Positions 12,122-23,704 of a stretch of DNA of 64,000 bases are shown in pieces. The notes under the pieces were generated by a model. The model had not been told where the DNA came from. It saw only the letters and a list, made by a program, of their open reading frames with translations, and did no database searches. How positions within the stretch are numbered: the first letter of the stretch is position 1; every line of letters starts with the position of its first letter. The position numbers were made by a program, and so were the translations under genes. This DNA comes from Tolypeutes matacus (Eukaryota > Chordata > Mammalia > Cingulata > Chlamyphoridae). Location of the stretch: assembly GCA_026826555.1 (NCBI GenBank), contig JAKSZT010053881.1, positions 10,787,485 to 10,851,484 on the forward strand, read 5' to 3'.

Positions 12122-12189
12122 GTACAGTTTTCATATTCTAAATTATAGCTAATAGAATGTTTCTTATTATAATTAAGATCTTTTATTGA

Positions 12190-13125
12190 GAAATTGAAAA
12201 AAAAAAAACCCAGGAAAATACAGAGTCTATTTTAACAAATATCTGTGTTCCCACAACTAAGAATTGATTCTTAACATTTTGTGATATATGTTTCAGATAT
12301 GTTTGTTTCTTTAAATAAAAATGGTAACATTACAGGATGAATAAATACCCTTTGATCTTTACTTTCAGTCCCATTTTCCCCCTAAGTAAACTTTCCAAGA
12401 ATTGGCTGTATAGTCTTTAATCCGCTTTGTGTATGTTTACACTCACACAAATGTAAGTGTACTGTGTTTATATTGTTTGCAGTTTTGCTTTTTTTTTTTT
12501 TTTTTTAAAGATTTTATTTATTTATTCATTTATCCCCCCCTTGCTGCTTGTGCTCGCTGGGTCAGCTAACCACGCCGTGCGGGCGGGCTTGCCTTCACCA
12601 CGAGGCCCCGGGAACCGAACCCGGGGCCTCCCATATGGTAAACGGGAGCCCTACTGATTGAGCCACAGCCGCTTCCCAGCAGTTTTGCTTTTTTACTCAG
12701 CATAATTTTTTTAATTCATCCATATTGACAGTAGGTAGGTAGTGATTGATCAATGGATGAATTGGTGTGGTTAGTTTTATTTTAATAGCTGTGCAGGATT
12801 CTTTCTTATAACTATGACCCAATTTATTCATTCCATTATTAATAGCTAACTTATTTCTGGTTTTCTTATTTTCTGTTATAAGCAGTGCTACAGAGAACAT
12901 CCTTATGTATGTCTCCTTGTGTATATGTTTTTCTAGTATATATTCCTAAAAGTGGAATTGCTGGATCATAGGGTATGTACATTTTCCATTTTCCTAAGTT
13001 CTGTCAAGTTTCCAAAGTAGCTGAACCAAAATACAGTGCTACCAGTGGTATATAAGAGTTTCCATATCCTGGCAAATAGTTAACATATCAGAGCTTTTAA
13101 TTTCTGTCAACTCAAAAGGTGAAAA
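12190..13125 (-). mobile_element. Very old L1 3' end, antisense, split by a SINE
   Basis: The L1ME-like antisense text includes 'acaactaagaattgattctt', 'ttactcagcataattttttt' and 'taaaagtggaattgctggat'. It continues on both sides of the SINE at 12494-12679. The sequence is highly diverged. Confidence 0.65.
12490..12679 (-). mobile_element. Full-length DAS-like SINE, antisense, young
   Basis: Read on the minus strand it has the head 'GGAAGCGGCTGTGGCTCAAT', a B-box 'GGTTCGGTTCCCGG', a CpG-rich body and an A-rich tail after 'AAATAAATAAAATC'. The target duplication 'agttttgctttttt' is present on both sides (about 12480 and 12680). It is nearly identical to the copies at 15832-16020 and 58789-58984, and its CpGs are intact, so this is a recent insertion. 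The tRNA-like head carries the usual Pol III A and B boxes. Confidence 0.92.
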
Positions 13126-13189
13126 AATGGTATGAGATAATTTTATAGAATTATTCTAGTAATTTTTGACCTCTGTTCTTTTGTGCCAG

Positions 13190-13350
13190 GATTAAGCTTG
13201 CAATAAAGGAGGCAGAAATTCAAAAGCTTCAATCAAACCTAACTGCTAATCAGTTATCTCAGAGTCTTAATGCTTGTAATGACAGCCAAGAAAGTGGCAA
13301 ATTAAATAGTTTAGAATCAGAACCTGTAAAACTAGATGGTAATCAAGCAG
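13190..13350 (+). CDS. CCDC18: CCDC18 exon E5
   Basis: This 161-nt exon has the acceptor 'cttttgtgccag' and the donor 'gtgagt'. One base completes the arginine codon from E4, 53 codons follow, and the last base starts a glutamate codon finished by E6. The first half, [17 protein letters not shown], is coiled coil. The second half is rich in Ser, Asn, Gly and Asp, with [10 protein letters not shown] and [10 protein letters not shown], and is probably a flexible linker. Together with E4 it forms the only long non-helical part of the protein visible here. I recognise no phosphorylation or targeting motif. Confidence 0.93.
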
Positions 13351-13499
13351 GTGAGTATATTCTATTGAATTAGTTTAATAAATTATAATCAGTTCTTTAT
13401 GATTAGTTTTTTAAGAAACCGATCATACATGATAATGTTTCTTAGCAAAATTATGTTATGCTCTAAGACAGCAAAAATTATTCAAAATTCTTAGACTTT

Positions 13500-14940
13500 G
13501 CATAATTTTTAAAAATGTACTTTATTGAAATATAATTTGCATCCAATAAAATACACCCATTTTAAATAAAGTTTGTTTTTTGTTAAATGTTTGTTTTGTC
13601 ATATGTTTAACTTTTGTCACCATCACCACAATCAAAACATATAACATTTCCAACACTGCTTAAGAATCCCTTTTATGCCTTCCCATTTAATTCCCTACCA
13701 CACACCCTGACCCAAGCAACTAATAATCTGTTTCTGTCACTAAAGATTAGATGTGTCATTTTTGGAATTTCATGTAAATAGAATATACAGGATGTATGCT
13801 TTTTTAAAAGCATTTTTAAATTTTTTTATTTTTAAAGAAGCTTTAGATTTCATAAATGTTACATCAGAAATATAGAGGGTTCCCATATACCCCATCTCCC
13901 CCCCCCCCCCCACACACACACATGTTCCCCATTAGCAACATCTTTTATTAGTGTGGTACATTTGTTACAATTGATGAGCACATATTGAAGTTTTGCTACT
14001 AACCATGGTCCATAGTTTACATTATGGTTTACACTTTGTACTGCACAATTTTATAGGTTTTAACAAAATGTTTAATGGCCTGTATCTGTCATTGCAGTGT
14101 CATGCAGGACAATTCCAATGTCCCAAAAATGCCCCTGTTACACCTATTCTTCCTTCTCCCTCCCCTCAAAACCTCTGGTGACCACTGCCTTTTTATCAAT
14201 GTTATAACTTCTTCCATTATTAGAATAATGATGTCTACTTTAGTCCGTAGTTGCATTCCCCCCTTATGTGTGTTCATACCTCAATCTTGAGGATTTGGGG
14301 ATGGTGATGCCCCTTCTGCTTCTTACTGAGAGGGGGCTTAGATCCATTAGGGCAGATGGATGGAACTGTCTTGCTTACAGTTTTAGATACTCTGTTGCTT
14401 TTTGAGTCTAGCTTCTTCAACATAATATTTATGAGATATAACTGTGTTGAGAGTATTAATAATATATTACTTTTATATTACTGAGTAGTTTTCCATTGTA
14501 TGGATATACTATGATTGTTTATTCATTCACATGATAGACATTTAGATTATTTCCAGTTTTGGACAATTGTGAATAGGGCTGCTATGAACATTGTGTGGAC
14601 GTATCTTTCATTTTTCTTGAGTAAAGAAATTACCCCTAAGTGTAATTTCTGCATCATATATGGTATGTGGTTTTTCAATTGAACAAGAGACCATCAAACA
14701 ATTTTCCAACATTGTATTATTTTATGTTTTCAGCAGCAATATATGTGAGTTCCAGTTGCTCCACATCCTTACCAATACTTGGTATTGCCAGTAATTTTAA
14801 TTATAGCTATCCTAATGGGTATGTAATGGCATCTCATTTGCCTCATAAATGATATTTTTGAGTATCTTTTTATTAGCTTATTGGCTATTGATATATCTTC
14901 TTTTGTGAAGTGTCTGCTCAAATCTTTTGCCTATTTTTTA
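13500..14940 (-). mobile_element. Old L1 3' end, antisense, split by an L1 tail
   Basis: This is antisense L1 3' UTR and ORF2 end: 'ctttattgaaatataatttg', 'tggaatttcatgtaaataga', 'cattgtatggatatactatg' and 'tatcctaatgggtatgtaat'. It is interrupted at about 13802-14390 by a younger L1 tail. A second L1 begins at about 14941, since the 'taagtgtacagtttgat' start of an L1 3' UTR occurs again there. Confidence 0.8.
13802..14390 (-). mobile_element. L1 3'-UTR tail, 'gattcccatat' type
   Basis: This is a second copy of the element at position 1. It starts with 'ctttagatttcataaatgtt' and has 'gggttcccatata' and 'tcttccattattagaata'. It lies within an older L1 3' UTR, whose text resumes at 14400 ('tttttgagtctagcttcttc'). 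It includes a pure C run followed by CA repeats at about 13898-13922. Confidence 0.65.
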
Positions 14941-15139
14941 AGTGTACAGTTTGATTAATTTTATTAATTTTATTCAGTTTTGTAACAAGAACAACAGTCT
15001 AGTTTTTAGAACACTTCCATCACATTAACACTGTGTAGTTAATCCTCATTCTCAACCAACCCAAGTCAGTGACTGATCTGCTTTCTGTTCTATAGTTTTA
15101 TCTTTTCTGGACATTTCATAGAAATGAAATTATGCAATG

Positions 15140-15298
15140 TTTATTATTTTTTCCCCTGTTTGCTTGGTTTTTGTTTTGTTTTGTTTTTGTTTCTGTTCTT
15201 TGTCTGCTCATTTCTTCTTTAGGAGGCACTGGGAACCAAACCCAGGACTTCCCAATGGGGGAGGCAAGTGCCCAATTGCCTAGGCCACATCCGCTCCT
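15140..15298 (-). mobile_element. DAS-like SINE, antisense
   Basis: On the minus strand the head 'GAGGAGCGGATGTGGCCTAG' is followed by 'GGAAGTCCTGGGTTTGGTTC' and a long T/G-rich body on the + strand. It sits inside the antisense L1 3' UTR. The B-box is slightly changed. The target duplication around 'aatgt' is not certain. Confidence 0.8.
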
Positions 15299-15831
15299 CA
15301 CAATGTGTAGTATTTTTGTGTCTGGTTTCTTTCACTTAGCATAGTGCATTTGAGATTCATCCATGTTGTTGCATGTATCATTAGTTTCTTTTTATTGCTG
15401 AGTAGTATTCCATTGTATGGATATAATACATTTTATTTATCCATTTACCGGTTGGTGACATTTGGATTATTTCCAAAGCTTGAACATTCACAGGCAAGTC
15501 TTTGTATAGACACGTTTTCATTTCACTTTAATTGTAGCATTGCTAGATCATATAGTCAATATGTGTTAAACTTCTTAAGAAACTGTCAAACTGTGTCCCA
15601 AAGCATTTGTACTACCAGCAATGTGTGATGGTTCCAGCTTCTCTGTATCCTTAGCAACACTTGATGGTGTCAGTCTTTTTCATTATAGCTATTGTTAGCA
15701 AGTATGTAGTTGTATTTCATTGTAGTTGTAATTTGTATTTCTCTAATGACTAAAGATGTTGAGCATTTTTTTCATGTGTTTGCCGTATGTATATCTTCTT
15801 TGACAAAGTGTCTATTAAAAACTTTTGTCAG

Positions 15832-16020
15832 GGGAAGCGGCTGTGGCTCAATCAGTAGGGCTCCCGTTTACCATGTGGGAGGCCCCGGGTTCGGTTCCCG
15901 GGGCCTCCTGGTGAAGGCAAGCCTGCCCGCATGGCGTGGTTGGCTGACCCAGTGAGCACAAGCAGCAAGGGGGGGATAAATGAATAAATAAATGAAATCT
16001 TTAAAAAAAAAAAAAAAAAA
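15832..16020 (+). mobile_element. Full-length DAS-like SINE, sense, young
   Basis: The head 'ggggaagcggctgtggctca' and B-box 'gggttcggttcccgg' lead to a GC-rich body, a 'ggggggataaatgaataaat' section and a tail of more than 20 A's. A perfect 15-bp target duplication, 'aaaaacttttgtcag', occurs at 15817-15831 and 16021-16035. The intact CpG sites and perfect duplication mark a recent insertion. Confidence 0.95.
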
Positions 16021-16127
16021 AAAAACTTTTGTCAGTATTTTTCACTGGATTGCTTGTCTTCTAATTATTGAGATGTAAGAGTTCTTTGTATATCCTGGAT
16101 ATGTGTCTTACATATATATGTGTGTGT

Positions 16128-16232
16128 GTGTGTGTTGTTGTTGTTGTTTTTTAAGGAGGTACTGGGGATTGAACCCAGGACCTTGTACATGGGAAGCAGG
16201 TGCTCAACCACTGAGCTTCTGCTCTCCAATGA
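16128..16232 (-). mobile_element. DAS-like SINE monomer, antisense
   Basis: The text 'ggggattgaacccaggacct' and 'tgctcaaccactgagcttct' is the complement of a tRNA-like SINE head. Its A-rich tail is represented by the TTG/T-rich stretch after a (GT)n run at 16119-16134. Confidence 0.8.
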
Positions 16233-16346
16233 GAGTTGTTTTTTTTTTGTTTGTTTGTTTTGTTTTTAGGAAGTATCAGGGATCGAACCTGGGACCTTGT
16301 ACATGGGAAGAAGGCACTCAACCACTTGAGCTACATCTGCTCCCTG
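16233..16346 (-). mobile_element. DAS-like SINE monomer, antisense, next to another
   Basis: The text 'cagggatcgaacctgggacc' and 'gctacatctgctccctg' is the complement of another SINE head. A T-rich tail (16240-16270) stands between it and the preceding monomer. The two may be separate insertions into the same T-rich target. Confidence 0.8.
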
Positions 16347-16922
16347 TATCTATTTTAATTTTCTTAATGTTTTTGAAGATTTTAATTTTGATGAATTCTA
16401 ATTTATCAAGAAAAAAATTTTTTGGGTTTGTACACTTTTATCCTATCTAAGAAATCTTTGCCTACCTCAAGGTCACAGATTTTCTCTCATGTTTTCTTCT
16501 AGAGGCTTTATAGTTTTAGCTTTATGTTAGGTCTGTAATCCATTTTGAGTTATTTTTGTGTGTCATGTGAGATAATAGTCGAGGTTCATTTGTTTCTATA
16601 CAGCTATTCATTTGTTACTGCATTGTTTATTAATGGCTTTCATTTTACCATTAAATTGCCTTGGTAATTTCTTTGAAAAATCATTTGACTATATATGTTT
16701 TGGTCTATTTCTGGACTTTCTATTCTTTTCCATGATGTATTTTTATATCTATACCACAGTGTATTGATTATTGTAATGTTACAATAGTTGGGTTGCATTG
16801 AATCTAGGATTCCATTGGAGAGATTTGACATCTTAGCAATATTGAGTCTTCTGAACTATGAACATGGTATATCTCTTTATTTGTGTCTACTCTATTGTCT
16901 TTTGGCAATATTGTATAGTTTT

Positions 16923-19469
16923 GTTTATTTTTTCTAAATGCTTTCTTATTTTCTATTTCGTTTGGTTCTGCTCTAATCTTTGTTATTTCCTTCTTTCTAC
17001 TTCCTTTGGGGCTAGTTTGTTGCTTTTCAAATTCCTCCAGGTGTGCAGTTAGGTCTTCAATTTTAGCTTGCTCTTCTTTTATGCATTTATGGCTATGAAT
17101 TTCCCTCTCAGTACAGCTTTTTTTCATCTCATAGGTTTTGATAAGTTGTATTGGCATTTTCATTCATTTCAAGGTAGTTACTGATTTCTTTTGAGATTTC
17201 CTCCTTGACCCACTGTTTGTCTAAAGTGTGTTATTTAACTTCCATATCTTTGTGCCTAATCTGGTTCTCTGGCCCTTACTGATTTCTAATTTCATTCCAT
17301 TGTGGTCAGAGAAATTACTTTGTATAATCTCAATCTTGCTGAATTCATTGAGAGCTGTTTTGTGGCCTAGCATGTGGTCTATCTTGGAGTGTAATCCATG
17401 TGCACTTGAGAAGAATTTATATCCCACTGTATTTGGGTGTAGTGTTCTGTATATGTCTATTAGGTCCAGATTCTTTAATCTTTTATTTCTTTATTGATTC
17501 TCTGTTGAGATGTTCTGTCTAATGGTGATATTGGTGTATTAAAGTCCCCCACTATAATTGTACAGGCATCTGTTTTTCCACTTAATCTTTCCAGTGTTTG
17601 CCTTATGTATTTTGAGGCACCCTGATTAGGTACATAAATGTTTATGATTGTTCTTTCTTCTTGAAAGATTACCCTTTTTACTAATATATAGTGTCCATCT
17701 TTGTCTCTTACAATAGTTTTGCATTTAAAGTGTTTTGTCTGATATTAGTATAGCTACTCCCACCCTTTTTTGGTTATTGTTTGCTTGTAAAATTGTTTTC
17801 CAGCCATTCACTTTCAATCTCCTTGAATCCCTAGTCTAAGGTGAGTTTCTTGTAGACAACATATAGATGGGTCATATTTCTTTATCCATTGTGCCAGTGT
17901 GTGTTTCTTGACTCGTGAGTTTAATCCGTTAACATTCAGTGTTATTACTCTCAAGGAATTTCTTACATCAGCCATATTTTCTTTGGGTTTATGTATGTCA
18001 TATATTGTTTTTATTTTCTTTTTGTCTTTTTAGTTGTTCTTACACTCTCCAACTCTCTCTCTCCTGTTTTTTCCTTTCAACCTGCAGAACTTCCTTTAGT
18101 ATTTCTTGAAGGACAGGTTTCTTATTGGCATACTCTCTTAATTTCTGTTTATCTGTGAATATTTTGAACTCTCCATCATTTTTGAATGCCAGCTTTGCTG
18201 GATAGAGAATTCTTGGCTGGAAGTTTTTTCTTTTAGTACCTTGACTATGTCATACCACTGCCTTCTTGCCTTAATCTTATTGAGCTTCCCTTGTATGTGA
18301 TGCTTCTCTTTTCTCTTGCTGCCTTGAATATTTTCTCTTTGTCTTGAGTATTGGACATTTTGACAAGTATAGAGTAGGCCTGTTAGGGTATATACTGTTT
18401 GGGGTGTGCTGCACTTCTGGGACATGTATGTCCATCTTCTTCAATAGGGTTAGGAAGTTTTCAGTCATTATTTCCTTCAACACACCTTCTGTTCCCTTTC
18501 CCTTCCCTTCTCCCTCTGGGATGCCTATAATGCGTATGTGCCTTTTGTGTTGTCGTTTAAATCCCTAAGTCCCTGCTGGATTTTTTCTATCTTTTTGTCT
18601 ATCTGTTCTACTACCTGTTTGATTTCAGATGTACTGTCTTCCACATCACTAATTCTTTCTTCTGCCTGTTCAAATCTGCTGTTATGTGATTCCAGCGTCT
18701 TTTTGATTTTTTGGATCGTGCCATTCATCACCATCATATCTGTTATCTTTTTATGTGTGTTTACAGTTTCTTCAGTATGTTCTTCCAGTGTCGTCTTAAT
18801 ATCCTTAATCTCTTTCTTTACTTCATTAAGTTGGTCCATGATATTTGTTTGGACAGCTTTGATTAGTTGTTCAATATTCTGTATCTCTTCCTGGTTTTTA
18901 GTTTGTTCATTGGACTGGCCCATGTCTTCCTGTTTCTTAATATGGTTTGTAATTTTTTGTTGCCCTCTGGTCATCTTTTTATCTTGATGGGTTTATTCAG
19001 TTGATTAGCTTCTCTCTCTGCTCTAGAGTTTTATTTAGCTGCTGGTTTTGTATGTGTGTTAAGTATTCTCTTTGAGACTTTGTTCTTCTTGTTCTATTTC
19101 CTTGCTGTTTTCTGTGTTCCGGTTTTATCTTGAACAGTCTATCTCCCTGTCCATCTCCCTCCAGATCGATGCCCCGAAGGCTCCCACTCCACTCCGTGGG
19201 CTCCCAGAAGGCTCACTCGGGCAGGATCCTGTCCCCAGTCAGCCGTCCATTGACAAGACTAGGATGTCTTGGCACCACTGTTGTTCATATAGTGCTAGAT
19301 GTTTTAGTATAATAGTCCAAATGCCTCCACAAACTACAAGTTATCTTAACAATGCATGTCTACTTTCAGGTTTAAGGTACTGGATCTGATATTTTTCTCT
19401 TTCTTCAATTCAGCATTTGTACAGTCTTCTAACTTTATTCAGTGTATCGGGAGGATTTTTCAGGATATC
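16923..19469 (-). mobile_element. Younger L1 lacking its 3' end, antisense
   Basis: On the minus strand this reads 5' UTR (about 19000-19469, GC-richer), ORF1 and the first part of ORF2. It then ends in an A-rich stretch of ORF2, at 16923-16950, with no 3' UTR. 'tatagtttt' stands at both ends (16914-16922 and 19470-19478), consistent with a target duplication inside the older L1. The endonuclease end with SDHNGM is readable at 17221-17427. It is less decayed than the host L1 but carries stops and frameshifts. Confidence 0.7.
18525..18974 (-). pseudogene. L1 ORF1 N-terminal coiled-coil fragment
   Basis: A 149-codon open frame on the minus strand begins MTRGQQKITNHIKKQEDMGQ and has the coiled-coil motif AEERISDVEDSTSEI. 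This is the N-terminal trimerising half of an L1 ORF1 protein, which binds L1 RNA in its full form. The RNA-binding half, at lower coordinates, is in other frames (18138-18483), so the protein is broken. It belongs to the L1 at 16923-19469. Confidence 0.8.
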
Positions 19470-19478
19470 TATAGTTTT

Positions 19479-19569
19479 GTTTTTTTTTTACCGGGAGGTC
19501 CCGGGGATCGAACCCAGGTCCCTCCATATGGCAGACAGATGCCCAACCATTTGAGCCACATCCGCCCCC
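19479..19569 (-). mobile_element. Short DAS-like SINE, antisense
   Basis: This is a short monomer: T run, 'taccgggaggtcccgggg', 'atcgaacccaggtccctcc' and the head complement 'gagccacatccgccccct'. The target duplication 'tctatagtttt' is perfect (19468-19478 and 19570-19580). Confidence 0.9.
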
Positions 19570-20344
19570 TCTATAGTTTTAAGTGTAAAAGTCTACATGT
19601 CTTTGAAACAACTATTCCTGAGCTTTTTATGGTTTTTGAAACTCTTCTAAATAGAACTTTAAAATTTTTCATTTTTTAGGGTGTTGCTGATAATATTTTA
19701 ATGTACAATTGATTTTTGCATGTTGACCTTGTATCTTGCAACCTTGGTAAACTCACTTATTGGTTCTAATTGCTTTTTGTAGTTTCGTTAGTATTTTCCA
19801 TGTGCCTGACCATATCATCTGTGAATGAAGTCAGTTTTACATCTTCCTTTTAAATCTGTGTGCTTTTTGTTGCTTTTCTTTGCCTCATTTCACTTATTAG
19901 GATCTCCTACAATATTGAATAAAGAGTTGATAAGATGGGGAACATGGGAATCCCTGTAATTTCTGTGTAATATTTAGATACTCTAAGCACCTTTTAATAT
20001 ATATATATATATAAATAACATTTATGTAAACAAATGCACATATATGCATATATATTTATACATCATTTTACAAATATTGGTTTGTATTGTGAAAAATTTG
20101 ATTTTTACCCACAATTAAAAAAAAAAAAAAAAAGGTGATAAGAGTGGGTATCATTTTTCTTTCCTGGATCTTAGGTGAAAAGCACTATTAAGTATATTAG
20201 CTGTGGGTTTTCATAGATGCCCCTCATGAGATTAAGGGAGTTCCCTTCTATTTCTAGTTTGCAGAGAGGTTTTTTTATATGTTTTATTTTACATTATCAT
20301 GAATATGTATTAAATTTCATCAACTGATTTTTTGGCATAAATTT

Positions 20345-20622
20345 TTTTTTTCTGACAAAGAATGATAAAATTTATTTTCACATAATGTGAGTACATTCTG
20401 TATATATATATATTTTTTAAAACATACATTTCTCAATTATATGTACTGGATACATATAAAAAAATTTTAAAATCATACAATATGTTACACAATATATTTG
20501 GTTCATAGTAACGCAGTCATACAGTATTTGTCCTTTTGTGTCTGGCTTGCTTCGCTCAACATAATGTCCTCCAGGTTCATCCATGTTGTCATGTGCTTTA
20601 CGACTTCATTTCTTCTTACAGC
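20345..20622 (-). mobile_element. L1 3'-UTR piece, antisense
   Basis: The text 'tttgtccttttgtgtctggc', 'ttgcttcgctcaacataatg' and 'tcatttcttcttacagc' matches the 3' UTR end of the younger L1 at 34250-34350 and the tail at 47630. It sits in the ORF2 text of the older L1, which resumes near 20623. Confidence 0.6.
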
Positions 20623-20881
20623 TTTCTGCATCAATTGTTATGATTAAATGGTTTTTCTCTTCTTCTCTGCTAACATAGTGAATTGTATTTTTTGAATGTT
20701 AAACCAACCTTGAATTCCTGAGATAAAGCTCATTATTGTTACCAAATGCATCTGTGTTCATGAGGGATACTGTTCTGTAGTGTAACTTTTAAAAACATCT
20801 TTGACTAGTTTCTTATCAGCGCAACGCTGGGCTTATCAAATCAGTTCTCTCCTATTTTCTGAAAGAGTTTGTGTCAGATTG

Positions 20882-21429
20882 TGTCTTAGTTTGCCACAGG
20901 GCTACCAATGCCAAATAACCAGAAATGGGTTGGCTTTTATAATGGGGATTTTATTTGGAGTAAAAGTTTAGAGTTCCAAGGCCATGAACTGTCCACATGA
21001 AGGCACCATCAGAGAAGCTCTCTCACCAAGGTCAGCTATTGGTAATCCTGACATCCTGCCATGATTACCATATGATCAGGCATATGGCAGGGCTCCTCTC
21101 CTCAGCCTTGAGCCTCTTTCTGTGCCTCTCTGCTCTGCTGATTTCCAAACTCTAGACCTCTCTCAGTCTCTTTGGGCTTTTCTGCCTTTCTGCAGCTGTA
21201 GGCAAACCTGGAGTCCTCTCTCTTGCATGGCCAGGTCATAATGGCAAAGCTCTCTTTTCCTGTGTGTCTCTTCTCTGTCCCCTTTTATATAAGCCCAGCA
21301 AGAGAGCAGAAACCCAACGTATGTCACACCTCACTGATCTAAGTCAATCAAAAGGGCTGTACACCCACAGGAATGGATTAGTTAAAAAACATAATCTATT
21401 TTTGAATTCACCAAATTCAAACTGTCACA
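20882..21429 (-). mobile_element. Solo LTR (MaLR/ERVL-like), antisense
   Basis: This 548-bp block starts 'tgtcttagtttgcc' and ends 'aaactgtcaca', so it is TG...CA on both strands. The 5-bp flanks are gattg and aattg (one mismatch). On the minus strand a TATA-like 'GCTTATATAAAAG' (near 21290) and an AATAAA signal (near 20950) lie in the order expected of an LTR. The 3' end 'GGCAAACTAAGACA' is like that of MaLR LTRs. No internal retroviral sequence accompanies it. It shows relatedness to the LTR at 58694-59450. Confidence 0.75.
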
Positions 21430-23704
21430 AATTGATATTATTTCTTCTTTAATGTTAGATATATCAGAGAAGCCATTTGGGCCTAGAATATTTTTTATGG
21501 TATGGCTTTTAATTATGAATTAAATTTCTTTAATTGACATAAGGCAATTCAGGTTTTCTATTTCTTCTTGAATCACTGTTGGCAATTTGTGTTTTTCAAG
21601 GAATTTGTCCATTTTATCTAGGTTGTCAAATATCTTGGCATAAAGCCACTCCAGCTTTCTTTTGATTAGTGTTTGCTATATCTTTTTCCCATCCCTTGCT
21701 TTTAACCTGTGTCTTTATATATAAAGTGAGTTTCTTGTAAAAATCATACAACTGGATCTTGCTTTAATACCCAGTCAGATAATATTTCTTTTTAATGTTA
21801 GATCACTTATATTTAATATAATTATCAATGTTAGGATTTACATCTAAAACCTAGATTTCAGGGTTTAGATTTATTTCAGTTTATTCCATTTGACCTTCAT
21901 TTCTTTGTTCATCTTTCCTGCATTCTTTTGGATCAAGTATATTTTAGTATTCCATGCTTTTTACCTTCACTATTGATTCATTAACTATACCTTTTTTTTT
22001 TTAAAGGATTGCCCTAAGGTTTAACAAATGCAATAATTTACCACAATTCTCTTCAAATACAGTGAAACTTACAGCAGTATATTTCCATTTCTCCTCTACC
22101 ATTTTTTGTGCTATTGTTGTTATGTGAATTTTACATATGTTATAAGCTGCACAACACATTATTATGATTTTTGCTTTAAACGATCTGTTATAAGGAAATT
22201 TAAAATGATAAAAATGTTTTTTATTTATTTGCATATTTACCATTTTAATGCTTTCCATTCCTTTGAGTATATTTACTATTCCATCTGGCGTCCTTATTAT
22301 CTGCCTGAAGAACTTCCTTTAACATTTCTTCTAGTGTAGGTCTGCTGGTGACAAATTTGCTTAGCTTTTTGTTTGTTTGAATATTGTTTTCTCCCTTCAT
22401 TGTTAAAAGATGATTTTTCCTCTATTCATAATGAGCTTATTTTCTCTGGCTGGTTTTTGACAATTTGATTATGATATACAATGGTATGGTTTTCTTCGTG
22501 TTTATCCAGCTTGGTATTCATTGCAGTTCTTTGATATATGAACTATAGTTTTCATTAATCTAACATATATAAATGGAGTCTCATAGGTTACTTTGTATTT
22601 TTTTTTTCAATCTTCTTTTCTCTCCGTGATTCATTTTTGATGTTTCTATTGCTATATATTTAAGTTCACTTGTTTTTTTCTTCTACTAATCTTCTCTCAA
22701 TATCAGTGAAAGTTTCAATCAGATATTGTATTCTAGATATCTCTCAAAGCTCCATTTGGTTCTTTCTTATATCTTCCATTTTTCTCCTCATATGTTAATT
22801 TTTTTTTCTTTTAAAGTTTTAAACATTTATCATGTTTATAATAGCTGTTTAATATCCTTATCTGATAATTCCATCATCTCTGTCATTTCTGGTTTTGATT
22901 ATTCCTGGTTATGGTTTACATGTTTCTTTTGTTTCTCAGGTCTAGTCATTTTTTTATTGGTTGTTGGACATTGTGAATTTTATTTTGTTGAATTTGTTAT
23001 TTGTTAAAGAGTGCTGGAATTTGTTCTGGTGGGCAGTTATTTGTGGATTAATTTCATCTTTTTAAGACAAAAACTTTTTCCAGGTACAGATCTAGAAAAG
23101 TCTTTCCTCTAGGAATAGTATAGCCCTGCTACTCAGGTGTAACCTTCCGGGGGTATCTACTGAATTTCCATGTATTAAATGAAGCATCTCCACTCAGGCT
23201 CACAGGAGCTTCAAATGACTCCTGGCTCAGACTCGTGTGAGCTCTGGGAATTGTTTGAATTGGGGCTCCCAAGTAACTGAGCCAATGACTCAAGGAGACC
23301 TTGTACAGATTTCTGTAGGTCTTTCTATGTAAAGCTCCCTCCTCTTTAGTATTTGTCTGTACAGATTCTAACTGCCTTGGGCTGTGCAAGTCCAGATCTC
23401 TGTCTCTTCAACTCAGTGGAATCCAGTCTCTGTTAGGATTCCCTTCCCTGTGCTGCAATATTGAAATTGGCTCCAGGCAATAAGCTAGGGCAATTTAAAG
23501 CTCACCTTGTTAGATTCTCTCATCTTGGGGATCACAGTCCTATGCTGCATGTTGTTCAATGTCTGAAAATAATTGTTTTATATATTTTTTGTTCAGTTTT
23601 CTAGTTTACTAGAAAACCACTTCATGGTCAGAGTGGAAATAAGTACATCCACTTTTCAAAACCGTTGTTTAGAGAGCTCTTTTGTATGTAGTAATTTTCT
23701 TTTG

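Larger units (their letters stand above)
14941..23645 (-). mobile_element. Nearly full-length old L1, antisense, heavily interrupted
   Basis: Reading along the + strand, the complement of an L1 runs from 3' UTR (14941) through the ORF2 C-terminus (15480-16920) and the ORF2 RT region (19581-20880). It continues through the ORF2 N-terminus and ORF1 region (21435-22990) to the 5' UTR (about 23030-23645, e.g. 'cttgttagattctctcatct'). It is broken up by SINEs, a younger L1 (16923-19469), an L1 tail (about 20345-20620) and a solo LTR (20882-21429). Its frames are scrambled. It and the preceding L1 fill most of intron 5. Confidence 0.75.

Noticed and set aside
18525..18987. 149-residue frames on both strands as a new gene pair
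   Set aside because: The minus frame is L1 ORF1. The plus frame is its mirror, rich in Ser, Phe and Cys, as an antisense reading of coiled-coil codons would be.
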